A stretch of 64,000 nucleotides of DNA from NCBI RefSeq assembly GCF_001083805.1, contig NZ_JXSK01000004.1:466956-530955 (forward strand), read 5' to 3'. Source of the DNA: Photorhabdus luminescens subsp. luminescens. GTDB taxonomy: Bacteria; Pseudomonadota; Gammaproteobacteria; Enterobacterales; Enterobacteriaceae. The position numbers were made by a program, and so were the translations under genes. A model generated the notes under the pieces. The model saw only the letters and a list, made by a program, of their open reading frames with translations. It had not been told where the DNA came from and searched no databases. Below, piece by piece: positions 54,501 through 60,900 of the stretch (position 1 is its first letter; each line of letters begins with the position of its first letter).

Positions 54501-56723
54501 CGCGACAAAATCCACAGCAACTTTGACTCCGTACAGGAACAAACCGGACTGTTCGCCGGCCAAGGCGGCTATCAAGTGAAAGTGGGGGAACATACTCAGC
54601 TTGACGGCACAGTGATTGCCAGTACCGCAGACAAAGACAAAAACACCCTCGATACCGGCACTCTCGGCTTTGACAACATTCAGAACAAAGCGGATTTTAA
54701 AACCGAACACCACAGCGTAAGTGTCAGCACCGGCGGTTCAGCAGGCGGCATGTTCCTCAGTAACATGGCGGCCAATACTCTGGGCGGCGCTAACCGGGAA
54801 GGCCATGCTCAAAGCACTACTCATGCCGCGGTCAGTGACGGCGCCCTGATTATCCGGGATAAAGACAACCAGCAACAGGATATCACCACCCTGAGCCGGG
54901 ATACCGACCATGCTAACAATGCTCTCAGTCCTATCTTTGACAAAGAGAAAGAGCAACAACGACTAAAACAGGCCCAACTGATTGGCGAAATCAGTGCGCA
55001 GGTGATTGATATCGCCAGCACAGAAGGGGACATTATCGCCACCAAAGCCGCCCACGCCAAACTGGAGAATATCAGTGACTCGGACAGAAAAGCGGCCATC
55101 AAAGTACTGGAAGATAAAGGCGAAACCGACATCACCCCGAAACTCATTCAAGAGCAGATTTACAAAACCGCCTATAATCAGGCATTGAATGAATCTGGCT
55201 TTGGCACCGGTGGGAAATACCACACCGCTTTACAGGCTGCCACCGCGGCCATTCAGGGACTCGCGGGCGGAAATATTGGTCAGGCGCTGGCGGGCGGCGC
55301 TTCCCCTTACCTGGCTGGCGTGATTAAAGACCTGACCACCGACCCGAAAACTCATCAAGTGGATGTCGTAAGCAATACCCTGGCCCATGCGATTCTGGGG
55401 GCAGTGGCCGCGGAAGTCAGTGGTAACAACGCGCTGGCCGGCGCGGCAGGCGCGGCGGGCGGTGAACTGGCTGCCCGGGAACTGATGAAGCACATTCACG
55501 GCGAAAATGTTAAAGTCAGTGACTTAAGTGAAGAAGAAAAACAGACCATCAGCACTCTTTCTACCCTGGCAGCCGGCCTGGCAGGCGGCATTACCGGTGA
55601 CTCCACTGGCAGCGCCGTTACCGGCGCCCAGGCCGGGAAGAATGCGATTGAGAATAATGCGCTGGCCTCCCGAAATCTGGGGGATTGCAGCACAATGTCA
55701 CCGGAAGCGTGCGGCAAGGCCAAAGAACTGAGTCAGCGCATTCTAGATAAAGGTCTGCCGTCAGTTGAGGACATGCGCGATAAACTGGCGGCTTGTCAGG
55801 ATGACAGCTGCCGCAAAGGCATCTGGACGGAATACCGTCAGGCCAGCGATGCGACCATCAATACTTTGAAACAAATGGCGCTGAATGGCGAGTTGAGCCG
55901 TGAAGAACTGGCCTTTATCAACCATGAACTGGGTAAAGAACTGGCGGTCTCGGGCTACCGTGCCAATGATAAGATAGGTCGTTCAGAGCAGAGTAGTTGG
56001 CTAAATGGTGGCGGTGGGCCACTCTCCGGGTTCTTTAATACTGAATTACGTCAGAAAGAGCTGGAGAACGCTGGATTATCTAAAGCCGATGCGGCGCAGT
56101 ATGTGAAGGAAGAGCATCGGAATCTGATGTTGCTGGAGACAGCGACGGGAATTATTGGGGCAAAAGCTAATAGAACTTCTATAAATATAGTCGGAAAAGG
56201 CGCAACATTACCTACTGGTTATGCTCCAAAAGGGAATTCAGTTATCGGGCCAAAAGGTAGTGTTTATGGCAATACAGGAAAAGTAGATGCCTCAGGAAAC
56301 ACGATTTATAGTAACAACGGTGGGTACTATACGTTTGAAAATGGCGTGAAAACAAAAGTTCAATCACCTAACTCTGATTCACAAATACGGCAGAATTATG
56401 AGAAGGGTAAAGAATTTGAACAATCTACTTACGATAAATTCAAAGTTGATAAAGTTGAATCAGCACGAGAAATTACTGTCAAAACAGATAGTAATACAAA
56501 AATAAGGGTTGACATGATAGGCAAAGATAAAGAAGGAAACATTATCTGTGTTGAATGTAAAAGCTCATCAACTGCTCCATTAACAACAAATCAAAAGAAA
56601 GGTTTTCCTGAACTTGAAACCAAGGGGGGCACTGTCGTTGGAAAAGGAAAACCGGGTTTTGAAGAAGGGAGCAAAATACCGCCAACCAAGGTTGACATTA
56701 TCAGGCCCACTTCTAAAGATTAA
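42600..56723 (+). CDS. cdiA: CdiA-type contact-dependent inhibition toxin / filamentous haemagglutinin, 4707 residues
   Basis: CdiA is a long surface stalk that delivers its C-terminal toxin into neighbouring bacteria. Visible parts in order: extended signal peptide (1-67, cleavage after AQA); TPS export domain with NPAGITCNGCGF (178-189, Cys pair 184/187); FHA-type beta-helix repeats to about 2700, including a 394-residue near-exact duplication; a basic segment (KKKKRRFRG); a 30-residue tandem repeat hinge (about 2990-3130); the YP-type region with DPKFTQYKKWLGTDYMQQQL; a second FHA block; a pretoxin domain ending IENN (4350-4353) instead of VENN; and a 354-residue C-terminal part. The last ~130 residues look like a PD-(D/E)XK nuclease: Glu4605, Asp4638 (RVDMIG), Glu4652 and Lys4654 (VECKSS). 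GGAGAG lies five bases before ATG. Many antisense frames inside are shadows. Confidence 0.95.
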   Translation: MNKHLYRIIFNKARNMLMVVADIAASGQGSTVRRRSRRQSSQCLCRLTALRLSLLLATGCISLTAQANIVADGQAPGNQQPTILNSANGTPQIDIQTPNAAGISHNTYSQFDIDERGVILNNSHNAVQTQLGGMVAGNPWLAKAEAKIILNEVNSINASKLNGWIEVAGQKADVIIANPAGITCNGCGFINAHRATLTTGQAMMEQGRLKGFDIERGEVRIEDLGLDSSQQNYTEIIARSVVINGKLHAKDLKVTTGRNIVDAAHQNIEKKSADGSKNPSFTLDVAALGGMYANKIVLVGTEFGVGVRNAGHIGATAGEVRLTVDGQIENSGTIAARSNTTIKAESIQSAKGSTLAAGIDDKGKATLPGSLTLTAKQQIQANGKNLTTNTLEVQSKKIDLSDSQTSANNIQLTASQQEVSTANATVTADRFTAKTPGQFNNDGGTLVAREINLTTPDLSNKQGKINQTGNGELVLNTQKLNNHSGTLLNEGKRLVITTSNLDNRHGKIANNGDDLNLTVHKEANNTEGGTIQLAGKGKLSLNTHQWIGDGGELLSNGELDIQAHNLQLNKKAVTTADKITIKTDTLSHHSGVMQQQGTDKMSLTANILNNQNGEIKGNGNLKINATTLDNSKGKIIAAKQGNLELTVDDALNNQDGHLEAGQDIQLTATQLDNSRGKIAATGGSTELIIAENIKNVDGRIEAKTELTTKSQALDNHQGLLLAQQIDSQTKGHKFTNTAGQVIAREKLTLNSGELDNTDGLLQSDSDMIVNTHGQKLTNTKDQKSTKDTKNDDKKEIKKGIILSNGNLELRTGDINNTTGIISAKGKTTLNAGNVNNTDGQLVSQQMAELTTLALDNTRGQIQSESTLLLDTQNQALTNTNSGKTGGIIAKDALRISSGKLTNDAGVILGHGIHIDTHEHQLSNQKGAIESKKNLQLDSGELDSTSGQIKSDGDMTLDTHGKKLTTAKSGDTNGIISGGKLTLTTGEIDNHDGTITGTGTTTITGGELHNQRGKLVSKTDSLTLTVNNTDNSGGLLQSAGDLTLDTQGGLLTNTHSGEDRGIISTGNMKLKTQGVNNDAGLIHAGKNLILDGQKGAITNRNSQPNQGIRSSGDLTLTASAIDNHQGSVEADKQLTVTSGTIDNTGGLLKSGSTLSLNTQGQKLINAQSGEKRGIRSGSDLILEAGEIDNTAGVIDSQGETTLTSQNLNNTGGKILSRKKADLTTQTVNNQSGQIQSATSLKLDTQQHELTNTDNGKNGGIIAEDALELTTGKLINDRGSIRGDETHINTHQQALNNVAGAIASKKNLKIDSGELNSTGGRIESAGDMTLDTHGEKLTTAKSGKTGGVISQGTLTLTTGEIDNREGFIKGTGTTTVTGCELKNQGGTLASETSTLTLTVKKTDNSGGLLKSAGDLTLDTQGELLTNLNSGKTGGIISASNVKLTAQGINNEAGWIHADKNLTLDGKQGTITNRNSQPEQGISSQGELAITAGTLDNQQGRVIADKQLNVTSTGAVDNTSGKIVSQNQQLTMNTGELNNTSGLLQSKTTLSLNTHGQKLTNTQSGDDLGILSGSDLTLEAGEIDNTAGKIDSQGETTLTSQNLNNTDGKILSKGKADLTTQAVNNQSGLIQSSASLKLDTQQHELTNTDSGKNSGIVAEDALELTTGKLINDRGEIRGNETHINTHQQALNNLAGTLFSKKNLKLDSGELNSTGGRIESTGDMTLDTHGEKLTTAKSGKTGGVISQGTLTLTTGEIDNREGFIKGRGTTTVTGGELKNQGGTLASETSALTLTVKKTDNSGGLLKSAGDLTLDTQGELLTNLNSGKTGGIVSASNVKLTAQGINNEAGWIHADKNLTLDVQQGKITNRNSQPEQGISSQGELAITAGTIDNQQGRVIADKQLKVTSTGAVDNTSGKIVSQNQQLTMNTGELNNTSGLLQSKTTLSLNTHGQKLTNTQSGDDLGIRSGSDLTLEAGEIDNTAGVIDSKGETTLTSQNLNNTDGKILSEGKADLTTQAVNNQRGLIQSAASLKLDTQQQKLTNTDSGELNGILAGDSLKLLTGELINDLGYIRGDETHINSHQQTLSNLTGTIVSKKNLQLDSGELNSTGGLIKSDGNMTLDTHGEKLTTAKSGDTKGVISKGTMALTAGDIDNQDGAIISTGAATVTGGELNNQGGTLISEKGALTLSVNQTDNSGGLLQSAGKLTLDTHGHSLTNKNSGDRGGIRSQDDMLITSGDLHNQAGKITNRKIATVNNTQDTIVGTQQIKLITQAFNNQQGHVHSDGNLSLNTQGKRLNNTGDKDKSGEFSARGDLTLDIGELNNDAGFIATDGKTKITSTTLTNEKGLIAGNSGLEIHSQTLINNNGSLKSAKTVNIDTNGQLLDNQHGRIIGDDNTTVTSGKLNNQHGHIQGKKLTINTGQADTDNQDGKLLSTDTMNLNTLQLDNRRGQVRAIGDATINTPKQTNNTGGLIHSDQQLTLKTAELINRETNHPDQGTEAQDLIIEAQQVDNTQGTLQGANRLQAIINQSLKNEQGLVSGGKQLTIEDKTQKLTVNNQQGTLTGSEKVKIKANALSGDGQIVSQGDIEVKLKQDFHNTGNIAADGKLSLETDGNIINDSTIKAEQAYLEAQNLTNTQAAEIRAKQTEVNVRNTLTNTGLIDGELTHLTAKVLDNTGTGRIYGDQIALKTGTLNNTAKDDKAAVIAARDKLDIGTGTLNNSHHAHIFSAGDMRIGGQLDENLTATSQAGMLDNHAATIEAGGNLKIDAAIIKNTNNGLVTQIVETEKSQRHEAVLSGYTTRYDWSQVDTSYSNKYGVHTAVMPDGSSDDEFYEYRYTRTINETQIKESDPGKILSGGNMTINSAILTNDDSQIVAGGILGGDIDELHNNATKGERIITDEGSEIRWYAKKKKRRFRGTKTSQGKDWDDYNPAPITETIDLKALAWQGNTRPNSTGITIGDRQTNRVQSAPTGINLTSRMAEAGEVTFINATINAITLPNRDIPTDRPLISSRGQQTEQILSSGAVALPNRDALTEHPIFSPTGQQTEQILSSGTVALPNRDALTEHPIFSPTGQQTEQILSSGAVALPNRDALTEHPVLPPVQQTERVLPPATVTLPNSGTLDDRPLVLPTGQQFELTLPSDTVKGQSVEPLIRIVAPDTRLPDNSLFVVQPGSDSHYLVETDPKFTQYKKWLGTDYMQQQLTRDPALAHKRLGDGFYEQRLVRDQITQLTGQRYLTGHNNDETQFKALMEAGVAFSKQQQLTPGIALSPSQMALLTSDIIWLTNRTVTLPNGTTQVVAVPQVYARVNKGDLTGDGALLSGKNVTINSQKDITNSGTIRGREVTQLTANNLTNSGFIQSGRVDLTARQNITNLGGQIQGRDRVSALANRDITSASTLRGEGADRWLDRPAGIYVQNDNGTLSLKALNNIRLTASEVDNAGKDGQTEITAGLDLTLDTLRTHHTENSDWGSDNYRHLTQESDTGSQITTAGNLSLRAGNNLNATAANVNAGQQLTAQAGNNITLNAGTASSDLIEHSKQTSKGLLSKSSVETHDEVHERRAQSTTLSGDRVTVQTGNDLNIIGSNVAGTQNVNLAAGNQLTITTADEARHETHFKQEKKSGLMGTGGIGFTVGKASQKSTTDIDSNLNKGSTVGSSQGSVTFSAGKQLNIHGSDAVAGRDMQLSGQNINITSAENSHTAITKTEQKQSGLTVALSGTAGGALNSAVQTVQAANNESDSRIKALQGTKAALSGVQAVQAARLANAKGGDDKANNNLIGVNLSYGSQSSRSELKQHQTTQQGSSLMTGDNLTLTAAGTPDQNGDIRIQGGQLQAGKDLQLNASRDIQLSSSQNTEQTTGKNSSRGGSLGVGFTAGPGGTGINLSASANYGKGRESGNGVSHNETTLDAGQTVTINAGRDATLKGAQVSGEQITADVKRHLTLSSEQDSNRYDMKQQNVSAGVSATIGSGGSLNLSASRDKIHSNFDSVQEQTGLFAGQGGYQVKVGEHTQLDGTVIASTADKDKNTLDTGTLGFDNIQNKADFKTEHHSVSVSTGGSAGGMFLSNMAANTLGGANREGHAQSTTHAAVSDGALIIRDKDNQQQDITTLSRDTDHANNALSPIFDKEKEQQRLKQAQLIGEISAQVIDIASTEGDIIATKAAHAKLENISDSDRKAAIKVLEDKGETDITPKLIQEQIYKTAYNQALNESGFGTGGKYHTALQAATAAIQGLAGGNIGQALAGGASPYLAGVIKDLTTDPKTHQVDVVSNTLAHAILGAVAAEVSGNNALAGAAGAAGGELAARELMKHIHGENVKVSDLSEEEKQTISTLSTLAAGLAGGITGDSTGSAVTGAQAGKNAIENNALASRNLGDCSTMSPEACGKAKELSQRILDKGLPSVEDMRDKLAACQDDSCRKGIWTEYRQASDATINTLKQMALNGELSREELAFINHELGKELAVSGYRANDKIGRSEQSSWLNGGGGPLSGFFNTELRQKELENAGLSKADAAQYVKEEHRNLMLLETATGIIGAKANRTSINIVGKGATLPTGYAPKGNSVIGPKGSVYGNTGKVDASGNTIYSNNGGYYTFENGVKTKVQSPNSDSQIRQNYEKGKEFEQSTYDKFKVDKVESAREITVKTDSNTKIRVDMIGKDKEGNIICVECKSSSTAPLTTNQKKGFPELETKGGTVVGKGKPGFEEGSKIPPTKVDIIRPTSKD
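46115..48720 (+). repeat. 1182-bp tandem duplication within the cdiA stalk
   Basis: Two near-identical 1182-bp units (about 46115-47296 and 47297-48478), plus the first ~240 bases of a third, sit in frame (394 codons). Matching landmarks recur at exactly +1182, e.g. the stretch encoding KTGGVISQGTLTLTTGEIDN. A more diverged unit, lacking about 25 codons, precedes them from about 45230. The units would lengthen the beta-helix stalk. Confidence 0.9.
51570..51990 (+). repeat. 90-bp tandem repeat in the cdiA hinge region
   Basis: Units begin at 51615, 51705 and 51795 (GGCCAACAAACTGA or near) and are almost identical over 90 bases; a degenerate fourth follows near 51882, and a partial one precedes. 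Each encodes 30 residues rich in Pro, Ser and Thr (LPNRDALTEHPIFSPTGQQ). The repeat marks the change from the first FHA block to the YP-like region. Confidence 0.88.
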
Positions 56724-56736
56724 GTAAGGAGTTAAT

Positions 56737-57075
56737 ATGTCTATAGAAGATGTGAACAAAATAGATATGATAGGTATACCTAATGACAATGAAAACTTAG
56801 TTGTTCTGGGATTAACTGATCATTTATCGTGGAGTGGTTCGATAGAAGAACATTTACTAAAACTACAAGAAAAAATAAATAGTTATATTCGTTTTATTGA
56901 AAGCGGAGAGATATACGAAAGCTTTCCTGCTTCTTGTGGAAAAAGTGAAATATTAATAGAAGTTTATTTTAAGTATTATATCCCACATGAATGTGCTGAT
57001 TTTTTGGAAAAGGTTGGGGAAATTCTTGCACCTGTTAATATTCAGTTAAGATATGAAGAAGGTGATATTGCTTAA
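56737..57075 (+). CDS. cdiI: CdiI-type immunity protein (DUF6572-like)
   Basis: The 112-residue protein starts 13 bases after the cdiA stop, with an AAGGAG ribosome site. Its sequence (SIEDVNKIDMIGIPNDNENL, then LTDHLSWSGSIEEHLLKLQEKIN and FIESGEIYESFP) resembles the DUF6572 family, which is found beside nuclease-tipped toxins. It is small, acidic and cytoplasmic, as fits an inhibitor of a nuclease toxin. The specific pairing with this CdiA tip is inferred from gene order. Confidence 0.85.
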   Translation: MSIEDVNKIDMIGIPNDNENLVVLGLTDHLSWSGSIEEHLLKLQEKINSYIRFIESGEIYESFPASCGKSEILIEVYFKYYIPHECADFLEKVGEILAPVNIQLRYEEGDIA

Positions 57076-57108
57076 AATAGATGTATTAACTATGTGATCT
57101 CAATGACT

Positions 57109-57155
57109 AAATTAGCGCAGAAGGCTTGCTCACTGCGCTAATTTCGATCTTTTTT
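57109..57155 (+). terminator. Terminator of the cdiBAI operon
   Basis: AAATTAGCGCAG (57109-57120) pairs perfectly over 12 bases with CTGCGCTAATTT (57133-57144), followed by CGATC and a T run (57150-57155). It ends transcription after cdiI. Confidence 0.88.
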
Positions 57156-57173
57156 AACTTTCCAGCTGCAAAC

Positions 57174-57416
57174 TCAATCTTCCGTAACAACTTGAATAAT
57201 CAATTGTCCCCGTTCAACTCTCACCTGCACCGCCTGTCCGGTGGCAAATCCCGCCTCTTCCAGCCAGTTGCCTTTGAGGTGCAAACTGGGGTGCTGGCTG
57301 TAATAGCGAGTGATGCCAGTGTGGCGGTCGGCATGACATCGGCTGATATAGCCGACTTTATAGCGGCGCTGGGCTTTCGAACTGTTTGAGTTTGCATTAC
57401 AATCGCGTTCAGCCAT
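57174..57416 (-). CDS. symE: SymE-like toxin (type I toxin-antitoxin family)
   Basis: The 80-residue protein has the SymE toxin pattern: YKVGYISRCHADRHTGITRY, then LHLKGNWLEEAGFATGQAVQ and VRVERGQLIIQV, an AbrB-like fold. E. coli SymE is SOS-induced and damages nucleic acid metabolism; its partner is an antisense RNA (SymR) over the start, which I cannot identify by eye here. SymE copies are common near Rhs and Cdi toxin loci. It lies between cdiI and the XRE regulator gene on the minus strand. Confidence 0.85.
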   Translation of the reverse strand: MAERDCNANSNSSKAQRRYKVGYISRCHADRHTGITRYYSQHPSLHLKGNWLEEAGFATGQAVQVRVERGQLIIQVVTED

Positions 57417-57490
57417 AAATCAACTCCTACATAGTTGGTTATGTGGTCAGCGGCCATCATGAGGTGCGAACTCATGGTAGCCGCGTCATC

Positions 57491-57853
57491 TCAGCGCTTG
57501 GCGCTCTTCATAACAACTTTTTCCATCATTGACTTGGTGACAAAACTGTCAATCACCATAATCAACGCCTTCTGCTCCTCATCGGATAACGAATCAGCCT
57601 GTTGCCAGAGTTCATGCAATATGTGGTTACGTATCTTCACATCTTTGCTGGTCTCGCAGCGGCCAACCAGTTCATCGAGAGAAACCTGTAAAACATCAGC
57701 CAGCTTAATCAAGGACTCCAGTTGAGGGACGATGTGTCCCCGCTCCCAGCGGTTATACACTCTGGGTAGTACCTCAATCATCTCGGCAAGCCGTGATTGG
57801 GTTAATCCCCGAGCTTCTCTGAGCATCTTAAGCCGTTCAGAAAATACGGACAT
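57491..57853 (-). CDS. XRE-family transcriptional regulator
   Basis: The 120-residue product has an N-terminal Cro/C1 helix-turn-helix (MSVFSERLKMLREARGLTQS through VPRVYNRW-like segment LPRVYNRWERGHIVPQLESL) and a C-terminal tail likely used for dimer formation. An upstream ATG at 57889 with a good AAGGGG site would add 12 residues; both starts are possible. It is divergent from the primase-helicase gene and separated by about 135 bases, an arrangement typical of mobile-element repressors. Confidence 0.85.
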   Translation of the reverse strand: MSVFSERLKMLREARGLTQSRLAEMIEVLPRVYNRWERGHIVPQLESLIKLADVLQVSLDELVGRCETSKDVKIRNHILHELWQQADSLSDEEQKALIMVIDSFVTKSMMEKVVMKSAKR

Positions 57854-57988
57854 ATCAATACCTGTTTGCAAAACACAAATGTCCGCCATTGTACCCCTTC
57901 CTTTTTAGCTGGCTGTTGTAAAGTCTCTTTTATGTGATTATTATATATCGCAAACATGTCTATTGACAAGGTTCAAAAGGAAAGACTT

Positions 57989-60900
57989 ATGACCCGCACT
58001 CCCGATACCGATTTAGCCCGCTTAAAGCAGTCCGTCTCATTGCTGGGGCTGGCGCGTAAGCAGGGCCGTCCGATGAAAAAACGCGGTGAGGATTATGTGC
58101 TGCGCTGCCCGTTCCACAATGAGAAAACGCCCTCAATGGTCATCTCACCGGCCAAAAACCTCTATCACTGCTTTGGCTGTGGCGCCGCGGGGTCGGTGCT
58201 GGACTGGGTGATACAAACGGAAGGGGTGACGCTGAAAATTGCTATCCGCCGGCTGCGGGAACTGGCCGGGTTACCGGACATGGACAATGCCGTGGTGGCC
58301 GCTTCTTCTTTAGCCGCCCAGCCGGAATCACAGGCGGCCCCCCTGCCGCGCCCGAAACTGGCCGATCTGGACGATGACGGGCAGGCGCTGTTGCGCCAGG
58401 TGATTGATTTTTATCATCAGAATTTACTGGCGTCACCGGAAGCGAAAGAATGGCTGGAACGACGCGGACTCAATCATCCTGAACTGGTCAGTCACTTTAA
58501 GCTGGGGTACGCGGGCCATCACGGGATCGGCGGTTCAGCGGGGTTATTGCCGTCCAAAAGCAGTCAGGAAGGCCAGCAACTGCGTGACAAGCTATCGGGT
58601 CTGGGCGTGTTGCGTACGACCACCCGGCAGGATCACTTCCGGGGCTGCGTCGTGGTGCCGGTGATCGGCTGGGCCGAATCGGCCAGTGTAGCCAGCCGCG
58701 GGCGGGTGCTGCAACTGTATGGCCGCCGAACCCAGCCGGATTACAAGGTGCTGAAAGACAGCCCGAAGCATCTGTACCTGCCGTCGCCACTGGCCGGGGT
58801 CTGGAACGAGGAAGCGATGAAAGCGGCTTCGGAAATCATCCTGTGCGAAGCACTGATCGATGCGATGACCTTCTGGTGCGCCGGGTTCCGCAACGTGATC
58901 GCCGCCTACGGCGTGAACGGTTTTAACCGCGATCACCTCGACGCCTTGCAGTATCACGGCGTGAAACGGGTGCTGATTGCCTTTGACCGGGACGAGGCCG
59001 GAGACCGTGGCGCGGCCAGTGTGGCGGCTGACTTACTGGAATCCGGCATTGAGGCGTGGCGGGTGCAGTTCCCGCCGGGCATGGATGTCAATGACTATGC
59101 CGTCAAAAGTGGCAACGCCGAACATGCGCTGGGGCTGGCCCTGCAACAGGCGGTCTGGTTGGGACAGGGAACGGCACCAGGTGCAGTGTTCAGTCATGAG
59201 CGGCCCGTCTCGTCAGATATGACGGAAAAGCCTCACAATGCAGATGTGGCTAAACCGGCTGCCTTAGCCGCCCCACCAGAGCTGACTGTTGCCCCCGTGC
59301 CTTGTGAGCGCACGGCCTGCGGTGAACTGCTGATGAAAAGCGGGCCCCGGGTCTGGCGGATACGGGGGATGAAAAAATCGCCGGTGCCCGATGTGATGAA
59401 AGTCAATGTGCAGGTGCGGGATGAAACGTCCGGCCTGTTCCATGTGGATACACTGGACATGTATCACGCGCGGCATCGTCAGAACTACATCAGCACGGCG
59501 GCGCAAGAGCTGGAATGCGAGCTGTCGGTCATCAAACGCGAAGCCGGGCGGGTCTTGCTGATGCTGGAGCAGCAACAGGACGCGCAACAGCAGGCCGACG
59601 CCGAAGCCTCAGGGACAACCGCAGTCACGGTCAGCGCAGAAGATGAAGCCGCCGCGCTGGCGTTGCTGACATCGCCAAACCTGACAGAACAGATTATCAA
59701 CGACATGGCCGCCTGTGGCGTGGTCGGCGAATCGACCAATCTGCTGACCGGGTATCTGGCGGCGGTCTCGCGCAAACTGGATAAACCGCTGGCCGTGTTA
59801 ATCCAGAGCAGCAGCGCGGCGGGGAAATCCTCCCTGATGGACGCCGTGCTGAACCTGATGCCGGAAGAGGAGCGTATCCAGTACTCGGCGATGACCGGAC
59901 AGAGCCTGTACTATCTGGGGGAAACCAGCCTGCAACACAAGATACTGGCTATCGCCGAAGAGGAAGGCGTGCGGCAGGCGGCCTATGCCCTGAAACTGTT
60001 ACAGTCCGACGGCGAGCTGAAAATCGCCAGCACCGGCAAAAACGAACAGAGCGGCGAACTGGTGACGCGGGAATACAAGGTGCAGGGACCGGTCATGCTG
60101 ATGTTAACGACGACGGCCATTGATGTGGATGAAGAGCTGCTGAACCGCTGTCTGGTGCTGACGGTCAACGAATCGCGCGAGCAGACGCAGGCCATCCACG
60201 CGATGCAACGGCACCGTCAGACACTGGCAGGGTTGCTGGCTGACTCAGAGAAAGGTTATCTGACGCAGTTACACCAGAACGCCCAGCGCTTGTTAAGGCC
60301 GCTGAAAGTGGTCAATCCTTACGCCCATCAACTGACGTTCCTGTCAGACAAAACCCGGATGCGGCGCGACCATATGAAATACCTGACGCTGATACAGGCC
60401 ATTGCCTTGCTGCGCCAGTATCAACGTGAAGTGAAGAAAACGACCCACCGCGGACAGGTCATCGAATATATCGAAATCACCCAAGACGACATTACCCTCG
60501 CCAACCGGCTGGCGCATGAGGTGCTGGGGCGCACGCTGGATGAAATGCCGCCGCAGACGCGTAAGCTGTTACTGCTGATACAAGAGATGGTGAACGCACA
60601 AGCGCAAATCCAGCACTGCCAGCCAAACGAAGTGCGCTTTACCCGGCGGGATATCCGCGCCTTTACCCACTGGAGCGACAGCCAGCTCAAGAACCACTGT
60701 CAACGGCTGACGGAAATGGAATACCTGTTGTTGCATGGCGGCAGCCGGGGACACCTGCTGCATTATGAACTGCTGTGGGACGGGGAAGACAACGGCGCAG
60801 CCCACCTGTGCGGCCTGCTGGATGTCGGAGAACCGGACTCAGAAACCGCCGGCAGTGAACGCAAGTCTGACCCGGAAGGTCGCAAGTCTTCCCCAAGTCC

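Noticed and set aside
57421..57960. A left-hand dif-like partner site for the module
   Set aside because: Several TTATGTG-like words occur, but no pair of arms matches the Xer consensus well enough.
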